Positions 1-6,495 of a stretch of 11,028 bases of DNA are shown here, piece by piece (positions within the stretch are counted from its first letter, which is position 1; each line of letters starts with the position of its first letter). Origin of the DNA: DASYRX01 sp035253645 (GTDB taxonomy: Bacteria > Gemmatimonadota > Gemmatimonadetes > Gemmatimonadales > Gemmatimonadaceae); assembly GCA_035253645.1 (NCBI GenBank), contig DATFBW010000356.1, forward strand, positions 1 through 11,028, written 5' to 3'. The translations under genes and the position numbers were made by a program. The notes beneath the pieces are model-generated. The model did no database searches, had not been told where the DNA came from, and saw only the letters and a list, made by a program, of their open reading frames with translations.

Positions 1-183
1 TCCGCTACGGCCGCTCCGCGAGCCCCCACCGCTGCGTCCGCGCTGGCTGCCGCCGCGATTGCTTCCGCTCTGATTTCCACTGCGACCGCTCGCTTGCCGC
101 GCGTTCTGCTCGCGTCCGCTCCCTTCGGACATCTGTCGGGATCCGCTGTTTCCTTTGCTGCGATTGCTCTTCGAGTTTGCCAT
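1..183 (-). CDS. Low-complexity Ser/Gly/Arg/Asn-rich protein, N-terminal part, runs off left edge
   Basis: An open frame begins with ATG at 183-181 and stays open for 61 codons to the window edge. The translation begins MANSKSNRSKGNSGSRQM and is then almost entirely S, G, R, N and Q, with RSG/GSR-like units (for example NRGGSQRGRSGGGSRSGRSG). There is no signal peptide or membrane segment in the visible part. A good ribosome binding site, AGAGAGG, lies 8 nt upstream of the ATG, which is the main reason to believe the start. The basic, Gly/Ser-rich composition suggests an intrinsically disordered, possibly nucleic-acid-binding or stress-related protein, but I recognise no family and assign no function. 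It is separated from the next minus-strand gene by 202 bp, so it probably has its own promoter. The C-terminal end is outside the window. Confidence 0.6.
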   Translation of the reverse strand, partial: MANSKSNRSKGNSGSRQMSEGSGREQNARQASGRSGNQSGSNRGGSQRGRSGGGSRSGRSG

Positions 184-385
184 GGGTTCACCTCTCTTGG
201 AATGCAGACCATACCATGCGTGCTCAGCGCAGTGGGGGCGCAATTCCTGTGCCCTTGGTCGATTGGAAGCTGCCAGGCTCGACAACTCGCGTTAGGCACT
301 GACGCAGACGCAATAGCGCAGTACATTCATACTAACACATCATACCTCGCTGCCAGCGTTGTGCGCCTAACGATGCTGCCTCCGG
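184..385. other. Intergenic region bounded by an inverted pair of the CCTAACG word
   Basis: This 202-bp gap lies between the stop of the glycosidase-RmlD fusion and the start of the low-complexity gene, both on the minus strand. It holds CGTTAGGC at 290-297 and GCCTAACG at 365-372, an inverted pair about 67 nt apart. The flanks extend the symmetry: CGTTAGGCAC on one side, and CGTTAGGCGCAC when the other is read on the opposite strand. The stretch between them is less GC-rich than the genes. I find no convincing -35/-10 pair and no hairpin followed by a T-run. The gap must contain the promoter of the left-edge gene if that gene is transcribed independently. Confidence 0.5.
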
Positions 386-2587
386 CTATGCCGCGATCAG
401 TGTAGCCGGCTCCTCCACCCGCTGGACGCGCGCAAAACGGTCCAAGGCATCATCCAAGCTCGGCAGCAATGCGGCGCGCTCGCTGCCAAGCACGCTGTAG
501 GGCGGGCGGGCGGCGATCAGGTTGAGTGAGCTCGTACTGCACGCCGTCACGCGCCGCTCATCGAGTCCCATTAACGATGCGACGCGTTGAGCAAGCTGCG
601 CCCAGGTTATCGCGCCGGTGTTCGCCAGGTGCCATATGCCACTTTCGCCATCAATGAGCAGATCGAGCGTTGCGTGCACCAGGTCGGGTACGTAGGTCGG
701 CGACACCACTTGATCACACGCCGCCTGTATTGTCTCTCCCGCAGCGAGAGCGCGGACGACACGCGCCGCGAAGTTGTGCACGTCCCACGGCCCGAAGAAC
801 GCGCTCGTCCGAATGACCAACGCCGTCGGTAAACGCTGCAGGACGACGGTTTCCGCTGCCGCTTTGCTCGAACCGTAGGCGCCTAACGGCTTTACGCAAT
901 CGCTCTCGACATACGGAGTAGTCTTGTCGCCGGCGAAGACCAGGTCGGACGAGAATGTGACGAGCGCGATATCGCGCGTGGCGCACGCATCGGCCAGAAC
1001 GCTGGGCCCGACGTAGTTATCCCGGTCACACGCATCTGGGTGCCGCTCGGCGTCATCGACACGCACATAACCCGCAGCGTTGATGACGGCCCACGGCTGC
1101 ACCTGGTCGAGCACGCGAGCGACGCAACCCGGTTGCGAAATCTCCAATTCGTGACGAGTCGTCAGGGCGTGCGCCAGCTGGCGTTCCTCGCAGATGTGTG
1201 CAAACGCGCGGCCTAACGTGCCGGTCGCGCCCGTGATGAGGAGAGGTCGCGCCCGCTTCGTGGAACCAGCGGACGGCGCATCACGCCGTGATTCCAGAGA
1301 GACGGAGCGCAGGAGCCGTTCATCGCGGCGCCACCAGCCCGGTTCAGACAGCACTGCGTGATTCGCGCAACCGGTTGCACAGAGGTCGCGCGCGAGGCGT
1401 GCGATCGCTGTCGCCCGAGGCCGCGGTGCGCGAATATCGAAAGCGCCGGGCTCGTATTGGCCGTCGACACGTGTGGCGAGGTTGTGCCAGTCATACGCCC
1501 CGAACAGCGACCATACAGTTATCGCGCGCACGTCCGCGCCTAACGCCTTTTGCTCGTTCGCTGCGCTCCATACTTCGTGCAGCCAGCGGAGTTGCTGCTC
1601 CCTCGTGCCGGCCAAGTGCGCCTCGGTAATCGCGACAGGCTTGTTGTAACGTTCCCACGCAGCCGCGAGTGCGGCGCGCGGCCCGCCGATCCCTTCGATT
1701 AATACCCGCGCGGCCTCTACATCCGCGTACGCTTCGCGCGCATTGCCCCCATGCGTGCTGACCGGGTAGTGCTCCAGGCGCTCGTCGAGAAAACGTTCGC
1801 TCGTCACATAGTGATTGATGCCGAACAGATCAGGTGTGCACGGCTCTGTGGCCAGCTCAGCGAGCTCGTGACGCACGTCGGGGGCCTGCCCGAGAAACGT
1901 CCACATGGGATGCCTTTCGTCAACGCGCCCGCAGAGCAAGTCGAAGGTCAGCCAGCGGCGTGCATTCTCGAAATCTGCCTGATACTGGAGCCGGGCCGTG
2001 GCGTATGCTTTTCCCAGATCCTCAGTCTGTACGAGGAGCGCGTCGGGAATGACCTGCCGGATCGCTCGCATCGCCAGCGCGATCGCGCGACACTGCCTAA
2101 CGATTGCGCGAGCGAAGGCGGCGTCGTCCCGCAGATGTGGATACCAGTGGCCGTAGAGGGTGCTGAACCGCGCTGTCGTCAGCGGCTCGTTGATTGGCGT
2201 CCAGCGCTGGACCCATGGATACCGTTCGGCGACGGCGCGCGCATACCGCGCAAACGCCGCGGGAAAATCGTCGTCGAGCAATGACGTATAGCGCGGTCCA
2301 CTCCCGTGATGCAGAAGTCCCACGACCGGCTCGATGCCATGCGCTCGCAGGTCGTTCAGCCGCGCGTCAGCCCAATTCCAGTCATAACGATCCGCCCGCT
2401 CGGGCGCCGTCCGTTCCCACAGGACAGGATAGCGCACCGTCCGGATGCCTAACGAAGCGATGAGCGCGATGTCGGCTGGCCGGTCGCAATGGCCGGAACG
2501 GCGGACCTGATCGTAATAATGCTCACCCACACGATTGTTCGTGCATTCGATCCCTGCCCACACATCGACAGACCCCACTCGCGTCAC
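386..2587 (-). CDS. Fusion of a family-1-like glycoside hydrolase and an RmlD-type sugar-nucleotide reductase
   Basis: This 733-residue protein has two domains. Residues about 8-400 look like a clan-A glycosidase close to family 1: WTPINEP puts the acid/base Glu at 134, and AITEAH (Glu 322) is the candidate nucleophile. Residues about 447-725 are an RmlD/SDR-extended reductase: Rossmann motif ITGATGTLG (451-459), the VINAAGYVRVDDAE segment, TFSSDLVF, and the catalytic pair YGSSK (Tyr 571, Lys 575). RmlD enzymes reduce dTDP-4-keto-6-deoxy sugars with NAD(P)H, for example in dTDP-L-rhamnose synthesis. The linker (about 401-446) is Arg/Ser-rich. The start is GTG and overlaps the TGA of the upstream glycosyltransferase gene (GTGA), so translation is probably coupled. 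The product is likely cytoplasmic since no signal peptide is visible. Exact substrates cannot be told. The gene carries five exact CCTAACG words. Confidence 0.88.
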   Translation of the reverse strand: MTRVGSVDVWAGIECTNNRVGEHYYDQVRRSGHCDRPADIALIASLGIRTVRYPVLWERTAPERADRYDWNWADARLNDLRAHGIEPVVGLLHHGSGPRYTSLLDDDFPAAFARYARAVAERYPWVQRWTPINEPLTTARFSTLYGHWYPHLRDDAAFARAIVRQCRAIALAMRAIRQVIPDALLVQTEDLGKAYATARLQYQADFENARRWLTFDLLCGRVDERHPMWTFLGQAPDVRHELAELATEPCTPDLFGINHYVTSERFLDERLEHYPVSTHGGNAREAYADVEAARVLIEGIGGPRAALAAAWERYNKPVAITEAHLAGTREQQLRWLHEVWSAANEQKALGADVRAITVWSLFGAYDWHNLATRVDGQYEPGAFDIRAPRPRATAIARLARDLCATGCANHAVLSEPGWWRRDERLLRSVSLESRRDAPSAGSTKRARPLLITGATGTLGRAFAHICEERQLAHALTTRHELEISQPGCVARVLDQVQPWAVINAAGYVRVDDAERHPDACDRDNYVGPSVLADACATRDIALVTFSSDLVFAGDKTTPYVESDCVKPLGAYGSSKAAAETVVLQRLPTALVIRTSAFFGPWDVHNFAARVVRALAAGETIQAACDQVVSPTYVPDLVHATLDLLIDGESGIWHLANTGAITWAQLAQRVASLMGLDERRVTACSTSSLNLIAARPPYSVLGSERAALLPSLDDALDRFARVQRVEEPATLIAA

Positions 2588-3855
2588 GACGCCTCGGCAA
2601 CCGGGTCCGCAAGGAAGGTGGGCAACGCGGATCGCACTCTAACGGGCCGGGCCGCCCTGGTGACCGCCCCCGGTAATTCCGTCGTGCGAAGCGCCGGAAT
2701 CGCCGCGGCCATCCAGTCCATCATCTTGGCGACGATGGACTCCCACGATTGCGACGCGGCCAACTCCACTCCCGCCTGCAGCCGTTCGGCCGACGGTCGC
2801 TCTAACGCCTCGCTTACTTCGGCAATGAACGCTGGCGTGGAGTGCGCGATGTGCACGACCGATGAGAAATTGCGCACAACGTCGGTTACCGCCGTCGCAA
2901 CGATCGGTTTTCCGGCAGCCATGTACTCCAACGTCTTGGTAGGATTGATGTACTGCGTCGCTTCGTTGAGCGCGAAGGGCATCAGACACACGTCAAACGA
3001 TTTCACGTAAGACGGCAGATCAGCGTACGGCCGCTGGCCTAACCAGTGGATGTTAGGTAGAGCAGGGAGCGTGTGCGGATCCACCTTGACCGTTGGCCCG
3101 ATCATGAGCACAGTCCAGTCGCCGCGCGCAGCCAGGGCCGACAGCAGCTCATAATCGAGACGCTCATCGATCACGCCGAAGTACCCCAGGATCGGCTTGC
3201 GCAGCGCAGCTGCATCGGCCGGCACGATTGTCTCCGGTTGTCGCGCGGCTGCGAAGTGGGGCGCGTCGACTCCGCAACCGAGGAAGTGCACGTTGTCGTG
3301 ATACCGTGACTTCATTTGATAGAGTTGATAGCCGCCAGTGAACACGACGTCCGCATGTTGCAGCAGCAGCTTCTCCCGTTGGCTCATCTGACTCGGCGCG
3401 AACCGGAATTGCGACAGCTCGTCCATACAGTCGTAGACGACGCCCTCCTCGTCGAACGCACCCAGCATCTCAGGGGCGGGCATCGGCGTGTAGAACCATT
3501 GCACGAGGCGTTCACATTCTCTCGCCAGCCGCTGCCTAACGAGTAGGCGCGCAAGCAGCTCGCGGATCGCGCTCAGCGCGCCGTCTGCGTTCTCCTCGTA
3601 GAGCCTGGGAAGCTGCGGCACCACTCGAGTGACCCCGGGAGTGGGCCGCGTGATCTGGAGGCTCGCGTCGCAGCGGTCATCCACAAATAGAGGTTCTTCC
3701 ACGAACACCACGGGACGATGTCGCGCGATGCGCGACAGAATCTGCTGGGGCCGTTGCCACACGAAGTCCCAGCGCAAGTGACTGTGCACCAGGATACCGA
3801 GCCGAGGGTCAAAAGCATGTTGATGTGTAGACTTACTGGCTCGGTGTAGGGCCAT
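2584..3855 (-). CDS. Glycosyltransferase, GT-B fold, family-1/TuaH-like
   Basis: About 423 residues. It has the layout of GT-B glycosyltransferases: an N-terminal acceptor half beginning GILVHSHLRWDFVWQRPQ, a middle GYFGVIDERLDYELL strand-turn that opens the nucleotide-sugar half, and the donor-binding motif INPTKTLEYMAAGKPIVAT at about 303-321, with Glu in the usual EX7E-like position. It probably transfers a sugar from a nucleotide donor onto a lipid-linked or surface glycan at the cytoplasmic face. I chose the ATG at 3855-3853 because GGGAGA lies 7 nt upstream; an in-frame TTG at 3870 would add MGEIN but has no better site. Its TGA overlaps the GTG of the fusion gene downstream. It is flanked on both sides by family-1-like glycosidases, so it likely belongs to a polysaccharide locus. 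The gene carries one exact and four one-mismatch copies of the CCTAACG word. Confidence 0.85.
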   Translation of the reverse strand: MALHRASKSTHQHAFDPRLGILVHSHLRWDFVWQRPQQILSRIARHRPVVFVEEPLFVDDRCDASLQITRPTPGVTRVVPQLPRLYEENADGALSAIRELLARLLVRQRLARECERLVQWFYTPMPAPEMLGAFDEEGVVYDCMDELSQFRFAPSQMSQREKLLLQHADVVFTGGYQLYQMKSRYHDNVHFLGCGVDAPHFAAARQPETIVPADAAALRKPILGYFGVIDERLDYELLSALAARGDWTVLMIGPTVKVDPHTLPALPNIHWLGQRPYADLPSYVKSFDVCLMPFALNEATQYINPTKTLEYMAAGKPIVATAVTDVVRNFSSVVHIAHSTPAFIAEVSEALERPSAERLQAGVELAASQSWESIVAKMMDWMAAAIPALRTTELPGAVTRAARPVRVRSALPTFLADPVAEAS

Positions 3856-4091
3856 GTTGATTTCTCCCAACCTATGGACGGGTGTATCGACCGCACAGCA
3901 GGTCAGAGGCGCGACGAAGACTCGTTAGGCTGCGGGCGGCGTGACCTGACTACCTCGCGGACGCAAAGCTCGGCGAGGCACAGGCCACCTCCGCAATCGT
4001 CGTACCAGCGCGCACTCGCGCGCAGAGGCCGCTATTCGGCGGCGCCGCGGAAGATGGAAGCCGCGCCTAACGAGCTGGGATGCCGCGCACT
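3856..4091. other. Intergenic region with a second inverted pair of the CCTAACG word
   Basis: This 236-bp gap separates the upstream glycosidase (stop at 4092) from the glycosyltransferase. It holds CGTTAGGC at 3923-3930 and GCCTAACG at 4065-4072. Read inward, the left copy continues TGCGG and the right copy GCGG, so the inverted arms are about 12 bp with one extra base. Between them are smaller GC-rich inverted repeats, such as GCGCGC at 4008-4013 with GCGCGC at 4018-4023 (loop ACTC). I see no T-run and no clear promoter for the glycosyltransferase. The gap is long enough for both a terminator and a promoter, so the two flanking genes need not be one transcript. Confidence 0.5.
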
Positions 4092-5291
4092 TTACGCGGT
4101 CACCGACCGCGCAACGCCCTCGCGCGCGCCGCCGTAGCTCGCACCTTGACTCGCGATCAAATCGCGATACGCCGTTCCAACCGGCCGGATCTGACGCTGC
4201 AGATCGTACAAGCCGACTGGATGTACATGATTATGCTCCACGCGCAGCGAATATTGCCAGTCGATTTGATCGGTCAGCGAATACCACGTGAACCCCAGCA
4301 CGGGCACGCCGTGAGCGCGCACCGCGCGGATTTCCTGCCACTGATCGGCAAGCCACTCCTCTGCGCCGGGATCGATGCTGTTTGTCTCACAGTGGAACAG
4401 CGGTACGCCATACCGCGCGTGATATTCGACGGCAAGCGATGCCAGACCGCGCCGGCGCTCGCAACGCATCGTATCGCCCGCAAGGTTCACTGCGTGTTCA
4501 CAGGTCGCATAATAGTCGAGCCCGATCCAGCGCTGCGATACCGCGCGACGCTCGCGGAAGAAGGAAAGGTCATTGGACGTCACGCCGTTTTCGTTCAGAT
4601 ACCCGGCCATGCCGGGGGCGAGCTCCAAGCCCAGCGTTAGGTCCAACGAGAGATGCTTGAGCCGGTTCAGGCGATCGGCGTGCCGCCGAGACTCCGAAGT
4701 CTCCGCGTGAAAGTGCTCGATCGATTCACTCTGGACGATTATGGCGTCCGCCCGTTCGGCAAGGATGGCCTCTACAGCCAGTTCGTGCGCCATGCACAGG
4801 TTGCGAAGCGCTCGCACGAATGCAGCGTCGCTCGTTTCGCACTCGTTCCACCAACCGCGCAACGCTGAAAAAGACGCGCAGACAAAAATTTCATTTACCG
4901 GGGTGTACATGCGGACCCACGGATAACGCCGCGCAAAAGCCCGTGCGTAATTCGCGAACAGGACGGGAAACGCCGCATCCTGAAAACTTCCCAGCCAGTC
5001 GGGCACACCAAAGTGACAAAGGTCCGCAATCACTTCGATGCCAAGCTGTCGCAGCCGCTCCATTGGGGCATCGCAGCTGTCCCAGTCAAAACGATCCGGA
5101 GCAGGGTGAGTGCGGTAATACGCCGGCCCATATCGCAACGCGTCGATCCGCAGCTCTTTCACCAACGCGAAGTCCTCTTCCCAGCGCTGGTAGTGCCCCG
5201 ACTTGGCCATTTGGTCGATCCGTACGCCGTTATTGAGCGTCGGATAGCTGTTCTCGATGCCGGTCGCGAACCAAAACTGTGTTTGAGACAT
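4092..5291 (-). CDS. Family-1-like glycoside hydrolase
   Basis: 399 residues forming a single clan-A TIM-barrel glycosidase domain. The N-terminus FWFATGIENSYPT is typical of family-1-like bacterial proteins of this type and supports the ATG at 5291. YTPVNE places the acid/base Glu at 134 and FHCETNS the likely nucleophile at Glu 302; GFTWYSLTDQIDW near 333-345 matches the late-barrel aromatic segment of family 1. It is clearly a paralogue of the N-terminal half of the fusion protein at 386-2587: both put the Asn-Glu pair at 133-134 and share RRYPWV-like and FDW/YDW segments. No signal peptide is seen, so it probably acts in the cytoplasm. No strong Shine-Dalgarno precedes the ATG. Substrate unknown; its neighbours suggest a role in surface glycan metabolism rather than sugar catabolism. 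One CCTAACG word lies at 4635. Confidence 0.87.
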   Translation of the reverse strand: MSQTQFWFATGIENSYPTLNNGVRIDQMAKSGHYQRWEEDFALVKELRIDALRYGPAYYRTHPAPDRFDWDSCDAPMERLRQLGIEVIADLCHFGVPDWLGSFQDAAFPVLFANYARAFARRYPWVRMYTPVNEIFVCASFSALRGWWNECETSDAAFVRALRNLCMAHELAVEAILAERADAIIVQSESIEHFHAETSESRRHADRLNRLKHLSLDLTLGLELAPGMAGYLNENGVTSNDLSFFRERRAVSQRWIGLDYYATCEHAVNLAGDTMRCERRRGLASLAVEYHARYGVPLFHCETNSIDPGAEEWLADQWQEIRAVRAHGVPVLGFTWYSLTDQIDWQYSLRVEHNHVHPVGLYDLQRQIRPVGTAYRDLIASQGASYGGAREGVARSVTA

Positions 5292-5404
5292 TGGCGCCGC
5301 ATACTTCGCGGCAGGTCGGGGGATGGCGGAGCCGGCTGAGAGCCCTTTCGACGTTTAGACCAGCAAATTGCTCAGTCTGTTCCTACGACGACCAATGGCC
5401 GGCA

Positions 5405-5433
5405 AGGATAAACTCTCGGGCTCAACCGTACAA
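5405..5433 (-). promoter_or_regulatory. Candidate sigma-70-type promoter for the glycosidase gene
   Basis: On the minus strand TTGTAC (5433-5428) is followed after exactly 17 nt by TATCCT (5410-5405). Both are reasonable matches to -35 and -10 elements. It would start transcription near 5398, leaving a leader of roughly 105 nt before the ATG at 5291. It directly follows the inverted repeat at 5434-5462, so the end of one unit and the start of the next would be adjacent. Assigned by eye only. Confidence 0.35.
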
Positions 5434-5462
5434 CAGCGTTTTACAACTGGACGAAAACGCTG
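5434..5462 (-). terminator. 9-bp inverted repeat downstream of the DUF421 gene, possible terminator
   Basis: CAGCGTTTT (5434-5442) and AAAACGCTG (5454-5462) are perfect inverted arms separated by 11 nt. On the minus strand the hairpin begins 16 nt after the DUF421 stop codon. It is followed by TTGTAC rather than a clean T-run, so termination would be weak. It could instead be an operator upstream of the candidate promoter at 5405-5433. Confidence 0.4.
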
Positions 5463-5478
5463 CTTCGCAGACGCCCCC

Positions 5479-5937
5479 TCACCCTGTCTTCGCGCCGGGC
5501 CGCGGAATCACGGAGATCTCGCCATTGCATTCGAGCACCGCGTGATCGATCTGCTCGAGATCGGCGATACCATGCATCTGCCGCGCTGAGGAAACCACTT
5601 CTTCGACGTTGACGCCGGACGATTTCATTTGCTCCTCGAGGATCCGTCCTCCTTTGATAATGGCCAGGGGACGGCTGTTCAGCAGACGATCCAACCACGG
5701 CGAACGGAGCGTGAAAAATGTGAGCAGCATCTCGATGCCTATGAACGTGGCGATCAGCAAGAAGGCGTTTGTCAGCGACGAATCATCCACCGTGAGCGCT
5801 TGCTGCGTCGCCTCCGAGATGATCAGCAGCAAGACGATGTCGAATGTGGTGATGTCGGCTAAGGCGCGTTTGCCGGCGACGCGAAAAACGACCAGCAGAA
5901 AGAAATAGACGAGCGCGCAGCGAAGAATAAAACTCAT
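5479..5937 (-). CDS. DUF421 (YetF/YcaP-like) membrane protein
   Basis: 152 residues. Three hydrophobic segments at about 4-21, 33-48 and 57-76 form the N-terminal membrane part. They are followed by the family signature: RVAGKR after the first segment, TTFDIVLLLIISEATQQAL, then NSRPLAIIKGGRI (about 87-99), and a small cytoplasmic C-terminal domain ending AVLECNGEISVIPR. That order is diagnostic of DUF421 proteins, whose biochemical role is poorly known. I chose the ATG at 5937 because AGGAG sits 9-10 nt upstream; an in-frame TTG at 5967 would add ten hydrophilic residues just before the first TM segment. It lies 36 nt after the unknown single-TM gene and is probably co-transcribed with it. 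The protein is slightly shorter than longer family members that carry extra C-terminal sequence. No exact CCTAACG word lies within the gene. Confidence 0.85.
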   Translation of the reverse strand: MSFILRCALVYFFLLVVFRVAGKRALADITTFDIVLLLIISEATQQALTVDDSSLTNAFLLIATFIGIEMLLTFFTLRSPWLDRLLNSRPLAIIKGGRILEEQMKSSGVNVEEVVSSARQMHGIADLEQIDHAVLECNGEISVIPRPGAKTG

Positions 5938-5973
5938 GACTTTGGTCTCCTGCTCCTGGTGCCCCAAGCGTCG

Positions 5974-6492
5974 TTAGGGAAACGCGTACTGCCGGAACCG
6001 TAGTGGTGGGCGATCCGCCACACCAAGCGTGCCCGTCGCCATTCCGGCGTTGAGGTGCTGGTAGCGCACAATGATTTCAGGCACGCTAGTGCTGCTCACC
6101 GCCAGTTCGAATTCGATGCGCTCGGGACCTGCACGCGTTCGCGTCGGCTCGGGGACGATCTCCTTGATCTCGATCCCTTCCAGGAAGCGTTGATCGAGCC
6201 ACAAGCGCACGCTTTGCCCTGGTGCGTTCGATGTCGTTATGAGTCGCAGCTCTGTCGGAGCGTGGGCACGAACCCAGCGCTCGTATCGCACCTGTGTGAC
6301 GCTGTCGTCTGACTTTGTTGTCGTCGAGCTAAGGGGCCCTGAGCCAAAGAAGCCGAGGAACCCGGCGGCAATGAACACCGCGAGTGCTATTCGGCCGATG
6401 CGCTGCCACTTGAGCTCCTGCCAATGAAAAGAGCCATCGTCGACATCGAACAGCTCATCATCGTCATCGTCTTTGCGTTTCGACTTGGCCAT
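5974..6492 (-). CDS. Unrecognised single-TM protein with charged N-terminus
   Basis: 172 residues. It begins with a basic patch (MAKSKRK), then an acidic run (DDDDDELFDVDDG), then one hydrophobic segment at about 32-51 (IGRIALAVFIAAGFLGFFG). The remaining ~120 residues, such as SVRLWLDQRFLEGIEIKEI and PEIIVRYQHLNAGMATGTLG, look like a small beta-rich domain. This would give a cytoplasmic N-terminal tail and a periplasmic or outside domain. I recognise no family. The ATG at 6492 lies only 3 nt after the oxidoreductase stop; AGGAGG is 11 nt upstream. The next gene is DUF421, so a function linked to that membrane protein is plausible but inferred. The stop codon TAA (5976-5974) is itself part of a CCTAACG word. 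Confidence 0.75.
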   Translation of the reverse strand: MAKSKRKDDDDDELFDVDDGSFHWQELKWQRIGRIALAVFIAAGFLGFFGSGPLSSTTTKSDDSVTQVRYERWVRAHAPTELRLITTSNAPGQSVRLWLDQRFLEGIEIKEIVPEPTRTRAGPERIEFELAVSSTSVPEIIVRYQHLNAGMATGTLGVADRPPLRFRQYAFP

Positions 6493-6495
6493 GGA

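Noticed and set aside
94..405. Plus-strand frame of 103 codons
   Set aside because: It lies over the minus-strand low-complexity gene and the intergenic region, has no ribosome binding site and resembles no protein family.
1751..2284. Plus-strand frame of 177 codons opposite the glycosidase-RmlD fusion
   Set aside because: It is antisense to a gene with clear catalytic motifs; its translation has no recognisable domain and arises from GC-rich codon bias.
4080..4640. Plus-strand frame of 186 codons opposite the second glycosidase
   Set aside because: It mirrors the glycosidase gene and shows no domain or ribosome binding site.
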